Of a stretch of DNA of 6,681 nt, positions 1-6,681 are shown piece by piece. The DNA comes from an uncultured Bacteroidota bacterium. Its GTDB lineage: Bacteria; Bacteroidota; Bacteroidia; Chitinophagales; Chitinophagaceae. The notes below the pieces were generated by a model that saw only the letters and a list, made by a program, of their open reading frames with translations, did no database searches and was not told where the DNA came from. Numbering within the stretch: position 1 is the stretch's first letter; each line of letters starts with the position of its first letter. The stretch lies in NCBI GenBank assembly GCA_903825095.1, contig CAIJZF010000277.1, forward strand, positions 1 to 6,681, read 5' to 3'. Both the position numbers and the translations under genes were made by a program.

Positions 1-1
1 G

Positions 2-361
2 GACTTATTGGGTAATTCAACTACTAAAACTATAGACTTTGTGGTTCCGGCTTCGGATATTATAAATGTAAAAAATTTATATAATTATCCTAATCCATTT
101 AGTAGTCATACGCAATTTAGTTTCGAGCTAAATAAATTGGGCAGCCCTTTAGAAATTTCTCTAAGTATATATAATAGTATGGGCAATTTGCTTTTCACCA
201 AACCATTAAGTGGAACTTATAAAGCCAATAGGGTGGTGGCTAATTGGGACGGCACTGGTATTGGGTCTGCGCAATTACAAGCCGGGGTTTATTATTATAG
301 ATTAACTATTAAAGACGGAATAGAGACTCGTTTTTTAACTAATAAGCTTGTAAAATTTTAA
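2..361 (+). CDS. porU: C-terminal end of type IX secretion sortase PorU (5' partial)
   Basis: The reading frame is open from the left edge (first full codon at 2), so only the last 119 residues are seen. They form a type IX C-terminal domain of the FlgD-like Ig fold: a YPNPF motif at visible residues 29-33, the strand motif SIYNSMGNLLF at 55-65, NWDGTG at 81-86, GVYYYRL at 95-101, and a terminal KLVKF. In the family this domain ends PorU, the surface cysteine endopeptidase that cuts the C-terminal signal off secreted cargo and attaches the cargo to lipopolysaccharide. PorU is usually over 1000 residues, so the gingipain-like catalytic domain lies upstream of the window and cannot be checked. 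The name rests on the domain and on porV following 59 bases downstream. Another cargo protein with the same kind of domain is possible but less likely. Confidence 0.83.
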   Translation, partial: DLLGNSTTKTIDFVVPASDIINVKNLYNYPNPFSSHTQFSFELNKLGSPLEISLSIYNSMGNLLFTKPLSGTYKANRVVANWDGTGIGSAQLQAGVYYYRLTIKDGIETRFLTNKLVKF

Positions 362-420
362 AATTATACCTCAATGTATTTTGTATCTTTACTTTTTAAT
401 AGTCGCTATTTAGAAATATT

Positions 421-1557
421 ATGATGCGTAGAAAATATAGTCCCTTTTTTTTATTTATTGCATTGACTTTTATAAGTCAAGTGGTAAATGCGCAACTCAA
501 TCCCATTAGAATTCAAAGTACTGCGGTTCCTTTCATGTTAATTTCTCCTGATGCGCGTTCTGGTGGTATGGGAAATTTATCATTAGCTATGTCACCTGAA
601 GCTAATGACCTTTTTGGCAATACCGCAAAGCTTCCCTACTTAAATGAAGACAGAAGTTTTTTAATAAACTATACGCCTTGGCTAAAGGACTTAGGATTAA
701 ACGATGTGTATTTAGCAAGTGCGGGGTTTTATAAAAAATTAGATAATAAGAGTAGTATTAATAGCGCTCTTCGTTTTTTTAGTCTTGGTAATATCGACTT
801 TTCGGATGAATCAGGCAATATAAATTTGCCTTCTCAAAGACCTTCGGAATTTAGTTATGACTTTGGCTACAGTACTTTATTAACAGACAAAGTAAGCATG
901 GGTGTTACCTTGCGTTATATTCATTCTAAATTAGTTTCTGGATCATATGGCGGAACAGCTATTAACTATCGAGCAGGTAATACATTATCGGGTGATATAA
1001 GTATGTTTTATAAACAAAACGAAGATATGCATGGTTTTCACGGAGGCTTATTACTCTCTAATTTGGGAGGCAAAATCAGTTACTCTAATGAAACAAAGAA
1101 TAAATATTTTATTCCAGCCAATTTAGGATTAGGGGTGGGCTATTTAAATGTAATAGATGCTGAAAATTCCATTGAGTTTGGTGTAGACGTAAACAGGATA
1201 ATGGTACCTGCGAATCCAGACAATAGCAATACGGAATCGGTGAATCAGTACTTTTCACAATCAGTGGTATCGAGTTGGTTTAATTCCTTTAATAATAAAT
1301 ATGGAATGCCTATTGGAGAATCTTTAAAAGCTTCTTTAGGTGTTGAATACAATTATACGAATCGTTTTTTTATAAGAGGGGGCTATTTTATTGATAATAA
1401 TAAGAACCTAGGAAGTATGCAATATTTTACCCTAGGCACTAGCTTCCAATATCAGCAGTCAAAATTTAACATTTCTTATTTAGTGCCTTCTGGGGGCGGG
1501 ATTACCAAGAATCCTTTATCTAATACACTTAGGTTTGGTAGCATTTTCTACTTCTAA
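421..1557 (+). CDS. porV: Type IX secretion system outer-membrane protein PorV (LptO)
   Basis: This encodes a 378-residue outer-membrane beta-barrel. Residues 1-24 are a signal peptide (basic MMRRK, hydrophobic core, likely cut after VNA before Gln25). The signature SPDARSGGMGN at 42-52, followed by SLAMSPEAND at 54-63, is typical of PorV. The rest is alternating polar and hydrophobic strands rich in Gly, Asn and aromatics, ending in Phe378 as many outer-membrane barrels do. Known PorV proteins have a FadL-like fold, collect cargo from the SprA (Sov) translocon, and pass it to the PorU/PorQ/PorZ attachment complex, so the adjacent porU fits. Length is normal for the family. Two ATG codons in tandem (421 and 424) make the exact start uncertain by one residue. 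There is no Shine-Dalgarno sequence. Co-transcription with porU is likely but not shown. Confidence 0.92.
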   Translation: MMRRKYSPFFLFIALTFISQVVNAQLNPIRIQSTAVPFMLISPDARSGGMGNLSLAMSPEANDLFGNTAKLPYLNEDRSFLINYTPWLKDLGLNDVYLASAGFYKKLDNKSSINSALRFFSLGNIDFSDESGNINLPSQRPSEFSYDFGYSTLLTDKVSMGVTLRYIHSKLVSGSYGGTAINYRAGNTLSGDISMFYKQNEDMHGFHGGLLLSNLGGKISYSNETKNKYFIPANLGLGVGYLNVIDAENSIEFGVDVNRIMVPANPDNSNTESVNQYFSQSVVSSWFNSFNNKYGMPIGESLKASLGVEYNYTNRFFIRGGYFIDNNKNLGSMQYFTLGTSFQYQQSKFNISYLVPSGGGITKNPLSNTLRFGSIFYF

Positions 1558-1562
1558 TTGCC

Positions 1563-1570
1563 TATTTTTG
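1563..1570 (+). promoter_or_regulatory. Possible Bacteroidetes -7 box upstream of dut
   Basis: TATTTTTG matches the Bacteroidetes -7 consensus TAnnTTTG exactly and lies 5 bases before the preferred dut ATG. The nearest upstream TTTG (1534-1537, inside porV) is 25 bases away, longer than the usual 19-21 or so. If it is used, transcription would begin about at the start codon, giving an almost leaderless message. In such A/T-rich DNA the 8-base motif turns up by chance about once in 1.5 kb per strand, so this is only suggestive. Confidence 0.3.
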
Positions 1571-1575
1571 TTGAT

Positions 1576-2016
1576 ATGTCAACAGCGGTTCAAATAGTCA
1601 ATAAAAGTCATCATCCTTTACCGGAATATGCCACTACTGGTTCATCGGGTATGGACATCAGAGCCTTTTTGACTAGTCCTATTAGCATGGCGCCCATGGA
1701 AAGAATTTTAATTCCTACTGGATTATTTTTAGCCCTTCCTGAAAATTGGGAAGCGCAAATTAGACCAAGAAGTGGACTAGCCATTAAGCAAGGGCTTACT
1801 TGTTTAAATACACCAGGTACCATTGATGCAGATTATAGAGGGGAGTTAAAAGTGATACTCATTAATTTATCTAATGAAGTTCAAATAATTTCAGATGGTG
1901 ATAGAATTGCGCAAATGGTTTTTCAAAAAGTAGAGAAAGTAATTTTACAAAAAGTGGAAATCTTAGAAGCTACCGAAAGAGGAGCCGGGGGCTTTGGCCA
2001 TACGGGCAAAAAATAA
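1576..2016 (+). CDS. dut: Deoxyuridine 5'-triphosphate nucleotidohydrolase (dUTPase)
   Basis: Dut hydrolyses dUTP to dUMP and pyrophosphate in the cytoplasm. This keeps uracil out of DNA and supplies the substrate of thymidylate synthase. From ATG 1576 the protein has 146 residues, typical of the homotrimeric family, and all five motifs are visible: SSGMDIRA at 23-30; RPRSGLA at 63-69; [13 protein letters not shown] at 78-90, with the catalytic Asp84 and the Tyr87 that stacks on the base; GDRIAQMV at 108-115; and the glycine-rich arm [11 protein letters not shown] at 134-144, with Phe140 covering the substrate. The reading frame also extends to a TTG at 1558, directly after the porV stop. ATG 1576 is preferred because [11 protein letters not shown] matches the usual family N-terminus and a possible promoter box lies between the two codons. 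The gene starts 18 bases after porV and ends 7 bases before the next gene. Confidence 0.95.
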   Translation: MSTAVQIVNKSHHPLPEYATTGSSGMDIRAFLTSPISMAPMERILIPTGLFLALPENWEAQIRPRSGLAIKQGLTCLNTPGTIDADYRGELKVILINLSNEVQIISDGDRIAQMVFQKVEKVILQKVEILEATERGAGGFGHTGKK

Positions 2017-2023
2017 TAAGTAA

Positions 2024-2845
2024 ATGAAAAAAGGTTTTTATATTCTTGGATTGATTTTATTTTTAGCATCTTGCTCCACCTATAGAAAAGTGCAAGTGAT
2101 AAAAGATGCTTTATCAAAAAGCGATTCCACCAATGCCGATTTGCTATCCAAAAAACCAAAGGTAGATTCCGCTGCCATCATCAAAGGCGTATTGAATAAA
2201 ATTGAATTGGCTAAGATTGATTTTACCACCATGAATGCCAAGTTTAAAGTAGACTATGAAACTTTAAAAAATGCAGATAATTATATTGTCAATGTAAGTA
2301 TCCAAAAAAATAAAGCTATTTATTTAACCGTAAGAGGTGCTATGGGCGTAATTGGTTTAAAGGCGCTTATAAATAAGGACAGTGTGGTATTAATTTATCC
2401 TTTAAGTAAAAAAGTAGAGCGTAAGCCTTTGAGCTTTTTACAAGACGTATTAAAAATACCATTTACCTATGCCACTGTAGAAGACTTAGTGATAGGCAAT
2501 CCTATTTTCATGAGTAATACCAACATTATTTCTTATAAAAATAATAATGGAAAATTACAGGTAGGGTTAATAGGTGCTTTATTTAAAAATTTAATTATTT
2601 TAAACGAGGACAATACTAAAATTTTAAATTTAAAATTAGACGATGTAGATGTAAATCAACACCGTACTTGTGCTATCTCTTATAGCGACCATATTAGCTA
2701 TGCTAAGTTTCAATTTCCGCAGTACCGAGATATTTCAATAGCGGCCAATAATAAGTTAGAGATTCATATGGAAGTGAAAGAATTTGGTTTTGACGAACCA
2801 TTAAAATATACTTTTGCGATACCTAAAACAGGCAAACGCAAATAA
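2024..2845 (+). CDS. DUF4292-family lipoprotein
   Basis: This is a 273-residue exported lipoprotein. The N-terminus is a lipoprotein signal: MKKGFYI, a hydrophobic run, and the lipobox LASC with Cys17 as the lipidated residue. After a short polar, Ser/Lys-rich linker (about 18-45) there is one globular domain to the C-terminus, rich in beta strands. The segments around TMNAKFKVDY, VSIQKNKAIYLTVRGAMG and the Asp/Lys-rich middle resemble the DUF4292 family, whose members are proposed to have a LolA/LolB-like half-barrel fold. The biochemical role is unknown. A lipid or lipoprotein handling role at the outer membrane is an inference from the fold, not from residues seen here. It starts 7 bases after dut and is followed 24 bases later by the EnvC-like gene, so the three are probably co-transcribed. 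I recognise the family but no individual gene name. Confidence 0.8.
   Translation: MKKGFYILGLILFLASCSTYRKVQVIKDALSKSDSTNADLLSKKPKVDSAAIIKGVLNKIELAKIDFTTMNAKFKVDYETLKNADNYIVNVSIQKNKAIYLTVRGAMGVIGLKALINKDSVVLIYPLSKKVERKPLSFLQDVLKIPFTYATVEDLVIGNPIFMSNTNIISYKNNNGKLQVGLIGALFKNLIILNEDNTKILNLKLDDVDVNQHRTCAISYSDHISYAKFQFPQYRDISIAANNKLEIHMEVKEFGFDEPLKYTFAIPKTGKRK
2809..2816 (+). promoter_or_regulatory. Possible internal promoter -7 box for the envC-like gene
   Basis: TACTTTTG, an exact TAnnTTTG match, lies in the last codons of the DUF4292 gene, 53 bases before the next ATG. Two upstream TTTG copies could serve as the -33 element: 2783-2786 (spacer 22) and 2789-2792 (spacer 16). The position suits a secondary promoter for the envC-like gene, but it overlaps coding sequence and could be chance. 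Confidence 0.28.
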
Positions 2846-2869
2846 TTTATTGACATTATAAATGACAAC

Positions 2870-4228
2870 ATGATTAAAAGGGCTTTATTTATTTTATTTA
2901 CAATGGTAGTGCTTGGCTTGCAGGCTTCTGCACAAGCAAATTCCTCTAGAGAAGACTTGCAAAAACAAGAACAAACATTAAGAAAAGAATTAGATGAGCT
3001 GAATCAGTTATTGGAACAAACCAAAAAGAACAAAAAAAATTCTTTAGGACAATTGGAAGCTATTAGAAGTAAAATTTCAAAAAGAAAATCACTTATTAAT
3101 GGTATTGCAAGGCAAGTAAAAATTCTAGACGACGCTATTTATACTAACCAATTAGATGTTCAAAAATTAAACAAGGATTTAGATACTTTAAAAACGAGAT
3201 ATCAAAAAAGCATTGTATTTGCTTACAAAAGCAGAAGTGGTTATGAGTACTTAAACTTTTTATTTTCAGCAGGCAGCTTTAACGATGCGGTAAAAAGAAT
3301 TACCTATTTAAAGAGCTATAGACAAAATAGAGAAGCGCAAGCAAATGCTATTGATTTATCGCAAAACGATTTAAACGCTAAAATAAATATATTAGGCGCG
3401 AATAAAAAAGACAGGTTGAAGACATTGGTCGTGCAGAATGAACAATTAAAGGTATTAGTAGTAGACCAAAAAGAGCAAGATAAAATTGTTAAACAATTAA
3501 AAAGCAAGGAACAAGAGATTACTGCACAAGTGCGTCAGAAAGAAGCGCAAAGAAAGAAAATGCAGTCTGCTTTATTAACCATTATTAGAAGAGAAACTTT
3601 AGAAGCGGAGCGTAAAGAAAAAGAGAGAATAGCAAAATTAAAAGCGTCTAATGATGCGTCGAAAGCTACGGCTAAAAATAATGCAGATGACAATACACCA
3701 ACTAGGTCTAGTTCTAAGAATTCAAAAGTAGGTAATGTAGAAGGTGGTTTAACTAGCACCACAGATAACCGACCTTATTCTGCATTAGAAACCACGGAAG
3801 AAGGAAGAGAGGCGTCTATCTTATTTGAAAACAATAGAGGGAGTTTGCCTTGGCCAGTAGATAGAGGTAATGTGTACATACATTTTGGAGTGGAGAATAT
3901 TCCGGGCACTAAGTTAAATCGTAAAAGTGATGGCATTGAATTAGCCTTGCCTAAAGGAAGTTCTGTTAAAAGTGTTGCCAATGGAGTAGTGAAATATACA
4001 GGTGATATCAATGGTGATTTAACCGTATTTATTCAACATGGAAAATATTTTTCTACCTATACGCATTTGAGTAGCATTAATGTAAGTAAGGACCAGGAAG
4101 TTAGGGCCGGCACTTTACTAGGAAGGTCGGGCATTAATTTAGACGGAGAAGGCGCACTTTTATTTATGATCAATAATGAAAAGGGGGCTTTCTTTGATCC
4201 TGAAACTTGGTTAAAGAATAGAAGGTAG
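2870..4228 (+). CDS. envC: EnvC-like murein hydrolase activator with degenerate LytM (M23) domain
   Basis: This encodes a 452-residue periplasmic protein. Residues 1-22 are a signal peptide (MIKRA, hydrophobic core, cut near ASAQ). Residues about 25-255 are strongly charged, Lys/Glu/Gln-rich heptads that form long coiled coils. Residues about 258-300 are a Ser/Asn/Asp/Lys-rich linker. Residues about 324-452 are a LytM/M23 domain (SLPWPVDRG, then GIELALPKGSSVKSVANGVV in shorter blocks, HGKYFSTYTHLSS, AGTLLGRSG). This coiled-coil plus LytM order is that of EnvC, which activates cell-wall amidases at the division site. Zinc and catalytic positions are mostly lost: the expected first His is Ser353, the Asp is Glu357, and the HLH pair is Ala429-Leu-Leu431. 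Only His399 (YTHL) remains. It is therefore probably an activator and not an endopeptidase. No amidase gene lies in the window. The symbol is by family resemblance. Confidence 0.85.
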   Translation: MIKRALFILFTMVVLGLQASAQANSSREDLQKQEQTLRKELDELNQLLEQTKKNKKNSLGQLEAIRSKISKRKSLINGIARQVKILDDAIYTNQLDVQKLNKDLDTLKTRYQKSIVFAYKSRSGYEYLNFLFSAGSFNDAVKRITYLKSYRQNREAQANAIDLSQNDLNAKINILGANKKDRLKTLVVQNEQLKVLVVDQKEQDKIVKQLKSKEQEITAQVRQKEAQRKKMQSALLTIIRRETLEAERKEKERIAKLKASNDASKATAKNNADDNTPTRSSSKNSKVGNVEGGLTSTTDNRPYSALETTEEGREASILFENNRGSLPWPVDRGNVYIHFGVENIPGTKLNRKSDGIELALPKGSSVKSVANGVVKYTGDINGDLTVFIQHGKYFSTYTHLSSINVSKDQEVRAGTLLGRSGINLDGEGALLFMINNEKGAFFDPETWLKNRR

Positions 4229-4286
4229 ATTCCAATTTCTTTTTCTGCACTTCTTTTTTTATATTACAATCCATTAACTGATTGTT

Positions 4287-5771
4287 ATGTCAAAATATAT
4301 CTTATCCTTTGATCAGGGTACTACGAGTAGTCGTGCCATTTTATTTGATCATCAAGGTCAAATTCACGCTACTTCACAAAAAGAGTTTCAACAAATTTTT
4401 CCAAAGCCAGGATGGGTGGAGCATGACCCTTTAGAAATATGGAGTACGCAAATGGGAGTTGCTACTGAAGCTATTAGCATGAAAGGTTTGTCTATGAATG
4501 ATGTTGCCGCTATTGGTATTACGAATCAAAGAGAAACCACAGTAGTTTGGAATAAAATAACAGGCCAGCCCATTTACAATGCCATTGTTTGGCAGGACCG
4601 ACGCACTGCCGATTTTTGCGATAACTTAAAAAAACAAGGCCATGCCAAAATGGTCCAAGAAAAAACAGGCTTAGTTATTGATTCTTATTTTTCTGGCACA
4701 AAAATTAATTGGATTTTAGATAATGTAGCAGGTGCGCGAGATTTAGCCAATAAAGGAGAACTTATTTTTGGTACCATTGATACTTGGTTGGTTTGGAAAT
4801 TAACCAATGGTAAAGTGCATGTCACTGACGTGACCAATGCTTCTCGCACCATGTTATTTAATATTCACACACTTCAGTGGGATACTGAATTGTTAAAATT
4901 ATTAAATGTACCTGTATCCATGCTGCCTGAAGTAAAAAGCAGTAGTGAAGTATATGGCCACACGACTCAACTTTTTGCACACCATGAAATTCCTATTGCA
5001 GGAATTGCAGGCGATCAGCAATCGGCTTTGTTTGGACAAATGTGCACCGAACCAGGCATGGTTAAAAATACTTATGGTACGGGTTGTTTTATGTTAATGC
5101 ATACGGGTGAAAAAGCTGTGAGTTCCAAAAATAATTTATTAACCACCATTGCTTTACAAATTAATGGACATACCTATTATGCATTAGAGGGGAGTGTATT
5201 TATTGGAGGGGCAGTAGTACAATGGTTAAGAGATGGTTTACATTTAATAAGAAATTCTTCAGAAGTGGAAGCGCTTGCAAAACAAGTAGAAGAAACAGAG
5301 GGTGTTTACTTAGTGCCTGCTTTTGCAGGTCTAGGCGCGCCTTACTGGAATCAACATGCAAGAGGAACCATAGTGGGAATTACACGTGGCACTACATCTG
5401 CGCATATTGCGCGCGCAGCACTTGAAAGTATTGCATTTCAAAGTTATGATTTATTAAAAGCTATGGAGGCAGATGCGGGTATTCCCATTGCAGAATTAAG
5501 AGTGGACGGCGGCGCTACCCATAATAATTTACTCATGCAATTTCAATCGGATATTGTAAATACAAAAGTTACACGCCCTACCATGGTGGAGACTACTGCA
5601 TTAGGCGCTGCTTATTTAGCAGGTTTAGCCGTTGGCTTTTGGAAAGACATTGAAGAGCTAAGATCGAAATGGCAAATTGATCAAACTTTTCTACCTACTG
5701 CCAAAGAAGAAAAAAGAAAAGACTGGATTCAAGGATGGGAGCGTGCTATCAAGGCCACTAATAATTGGTAA
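4287..5771 (+). CDS. glpK: Glycerol kinase
   Basis: GlpK phosphorylates glycerol with ATP to sn-glycerol 3-phosphate in the cytosol, trapping it for lipid synthesis or oxidation. The protein has 494 residues, close to the usual 500, and both FGGY domains are complete. Visible motifs are [11 protein letters not shown] (7-17, phosphate loop), GWVEHDP (42-48), TNQRETT (79-85) with glycerol-binding Arg82 and Glu83, WQDRRT (102-107), DSYFSGTK with Tyr134, the catalytic-base motif [11 protein letters not shown] (241-251) with Asp243, NTYGTGCF (261-268), GLGAPYW (348-354), [11 protein letters not shown] (405-415) and [16 protein letters not shown] (437-452). The loop that in E. coli binds fructose 1,6-bisphosphate (GGKGGTR) is replaced by a one-residue shorter LFAHHE (229-234), so that inhibition is probably absent. 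The gene starts 58 bases after the envC-like gene, with no Shine-Dalgarno sequence, and a glycerol channel gene follows. Confidence 0.97.
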   Translation: MSKYILSFDQGTTSSRAILFDHQGQIHATSQKEFQQIFPKPGWVEHDPLEIWSTQMGVATEAISMKGLSMNDVAAIGITNQRETTVVWNKITGQPIYNAIVWQDRRTADFCDNLKKQGHAKMVQEKTGLVIDSYFSGTKINWILDNVAGARDLANKGELIFGTIDTWLVWKLTNGKVHVTDVTNASRTMLFNIHTLQWDTELLKLLNVPVSMLPEVKSSSEVYGHTTQLFAHHEIPIAGIAGDQQSALFGQMCTEPGMVKNTYGTGCFMLMHTGEKAVSSKNNLLTTIALQINGHTYYALEGSVFIGGAVVQWLRDGLHLIRNSSEVEALAKQVEETEGVYLVPAFAGLGAPYWNQHARGTIVGITRGTTSAHIARAALESIAFQSYDLLKAMEADAGIPIAELRVDGGATHNNLLMQFQSDIVNTKVTRPTMVETTALGAAYLAGLAVGFWKDIEELRSKWQIDQTFLPTAKEEKRKDWIQGWERAIKATNNW

Positions 5772-5877
5772 ATAAATTAGGCTAGTTTGAATTAATACAA
5801 ATATTAAAATTGTTCTTACTATGGACTCTCCCTTTTTTTTCATAACTTAATTCAATCTTTCATTCAAATAAAAACAT

Positions 5878-6588
5878 ATGACACCATTTATCGCTGAACT
5901 TTTAGGCACTGCACTTGTCATTACTATTGGTAATGGAGTAGTCGCCAACAATTTATTAAGTCAATCAAAAGGAAATAATGGAGGACTAATTACCATTGTA
6001 CTTGGTTGGGTGATTGCTGTATTTGTGGGAGTGTATGCAACTAGTAGTATTAGTGGGGGTCATTTAAACCCGGCGGTGACTATCGCACTGGCTTCTGCCG
6101 GTAAGTTTGAATGGGCCTTGGTGCCTTCTTATATATTAGCCCAAATTTTGGGGGCAATGTTAGGGGCATTAATAGTTTGGATGGTTTATAAGGATCACTT
6201 TAATGAAACCAAGGATGCAGGAGCACAATTATCTGTTTTTTCGACAGGTCCTGCCATTCGAAATATTCCACAAAATTTTATCGTAGAAACCCTGGCCACC
6301 ATGGTGTTTTTACTAGGCATATTTTTAATTAAGCCAGCAGGTTCCGATTTGGGTGCCTTGTCTGCTTTACCCGTAGCCTTATTAGTAGGCGGAATTGGCT
6401 TTGGACTAGGCGGTCCCACAGGCTGGGCGGTGAATCCAGCCAGGGATTTAGGGCCTAGAATCATGCATTTTATACTACCTATAAAGGGAAAAGGCAGCAG
6501 TGATTGGGGCTATGCGGCAGTACCAGTATTAGGGCCCATAGTGGGGGGAATTTTAGCTGCGATTATCTACGTACAATTTTTGCAATAA
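5878..6588 (+). CDS. glpF: Glycerol facilitator (GlpF-type aquaglyceroporin, MIP family)
   Basis: This is a 236-residue inner-membrane channel with six predicted helices (about 4-22, 36-55, 80-103, 132-151, 159-178, 212-234) and two half-helices carrying the NPA boxes (GGHLNPAVT, Asn64; GWAVNPARD, Asn186). Features of the glycerol-conducting subfamily are Asp190 right after the pore Arg189, and a selectivity filter that by spacing from the NPA boxes reads Trp44, Gly174, Trp183, Arg189. E. coli GlpF has Trp, Gly, Phe, Arg; water-specific aquaporins have His at the second position. Glycerol uptake is thus likelier than pure water transport. It follows glpK by 106 bases, so channel and kinase probably act as a facilitated-diffusion plus trapping pair. 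It is slightly shorter than E. coli GlpF. The ATG at 5878 gives a normal N-terminus (TPFIAELLGTA). Confidence 0.93.
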   Translation: MTPFIAELLGTALVITIGNGVVANNLLSQSKGNNGGLITIVLGWVIAVFVGVYATSSISGGHLNPAVTIALASAGKFEWALVPSYILAQILGAMLGALIVWMVYKDHFNETKDAGAQLSVFSTGPAIRNIPQNFIVETLATMVFLLGIFLIKPAGSDLGALSALPVALLVGGIGFGLGGPTGWAVNPARDLGPRIMHFILPIKGKGSSDWGYAAVPVLGPIVGGILAAIIYVQFLQ

Positions 6589-6609
6589 ACTAGCAATACC
6601 TTACCTTTG
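6579..6609 (+). promoter_or_regulatory. Bacteroidetes-type promoter for atpD
   Basis: TTTG at 6579-6582 (-33 element) and TACCTTTG at 6602-6609 (-7 element, exact TAnnTTTG) are separated by 19 bases, the preferred spacing for the primary sigma factor of Bacteroidetes. Transcription should begin near 6614-6616, leaving a leader of about 12-14 bases before the atpD ATG at 6628. The -33 element overlaps the last codons of glpF. This is the best-supported promoter in the window. Confidence 0.72.
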
Positions 6610-6627
6610 CAGCCGAAATAGTATATT

Positions 6628-6681
6628 ATGACAACAAATGGTAAAATCAAACAAATTATTGGTGCTGTTGTAGACGTTCAA
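6628..6681 (+). CDS. atpD: F1 ATP synthase subunit beta, N-terminus (3' partial)
   Basis: Only 18 codons are present before the window ends. They read MTTNGKIKQIIGAVVDVQ, the characteristic first beta strand of the F1 beta subunit (GKI-Q-IIGAVVDVQF in the family). The full protein, about 500 residues, carries the catalytic nucleotide sites of the membrane-bound ATP synthase, facing the cytoplasm. In many Bacteroidetes atpD is separated from the main atp cluster and followed by atpC, and having its own promoter 19 bases upstream fits that. The alpha subunit, which shares this kind of start, normally has a longer N-terminal extension before the comparable strand, so beta is strongly preferred. 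Confidence 0.9.
   Translation, partial: MTTNGKIKQIIGAVVDVQ

Noticed and set aside
351..360. Ten-base palindrome TAAAATTTTA at the end of porU.
   Set aside because: It is pure A/T, has no loop and lies within coding sequence; it is chance-level in this composition.
377..391. Possible porV promoter (TATTTTG at 377-383 or TATCTTTA at 384-391).
   Set aside because: Each is one position off TAnnTTTG, and the only nearby upstream TTG (348-350) is 26-33 bases away. porV may simply be read from the porU transcript.
4213..4260. Possible terminator after the envC-like gene: AAAGAA / TTCTTT arms and later T-runs.
   Set aside because: The stem is six A/T-rich pairs around an unpaired interior and overlaps the coding end. 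It is too weak to call an intrinsic terminator.
5222..5425. 67-codon open frame inside glpK, and several antisense open frames under dut, envC, glpK and glpF.
   Set aside because: They lie wholly within well-supported genes in other frames and their translations resemble no family I recognise.
5765..5789. Possible glpF promoter (TTG at 5765-5767 and TAGTTTG at 5783-5789).
   Set aside because: The -7 element lacks one base and the spacer is only 15. Nothing else in the 106-base glpK-glpF gap matches the consensus.
4254..5840. T-runs before both glpK (4254-4260) and glpF (5833-5840) as a shared regulatory site.
   Set aside because: Flanking bases do not align beyond the T-run and the distances to the ATGs differ (27 and 38 bases). 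This is expected in A/T-rich gaps.

Overview
The window looks like an ordinary chromosomal segment of a low-GC member of the Bacteroidota. A Chitinophagaceae or related lineage is plausible, but the sequence alone does not fix the family. Four things support this. There is a type IX secretion pair (the end of porU followed by porV), and that system is confined to the Bacteroidetes group. There is a DUF4292 lipoprotein, a family typical of the group. No start codon is preceded by a good Shine-Dalgarno sequence, and leaders are A/T-rich instead. A textbook Bacteroidetes promoter (TTTG, 19 bases, TAnnTTTG) precedes atpD. All genes lie on the + strand.

Layout. Positions 2-361 hold the C-terminal 119 residues of the PorU sortase, and 421-1557 hold PorV, its outer-membrane barrel partner. 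Then come three closely spaced genes: dut (dUTPase, 1576-2016), a DUF4292 lipoprotein (2024-2845) and an EnvC-like coiled-coil/LytM protein (2870-4228). After a 58-base gap there is a glycerol-utilisation pair, glpK (4287-5771) and a GlpF-type aquaglyceroporin (5878-6588), separated by 106 bases. The window ends in the first 18 codons of atpD (ATP synthase beta subunit, from 6628).

How the genes work together. PorU and PorV belong to the attachment complex that removes the C-terminal signal of secreted cargo and anchors it at the cell surface. Dut cleans dUTP from the nucleotide pool and supplies dUMP. The lipoprotein and the EnvC-like protein are envelope proteins; the latter has lost most LytM catalytic residues and is probably an amidase activator rather than a hydrolase. 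GlpF lets glycerol in and GlpK traps it as glycerol 3-phosphate. AtpD starts a separate transcription unit.

I found no RNA genes, insertion sequences, CRISPR arrays, phage genes, long repeats or convincing intrinsic terminators. No stretch over 300 bases lacks a gene; the longest gap is 106 bases. I see no sign of a novel system. The points worth a second look are at residue or promoter level.
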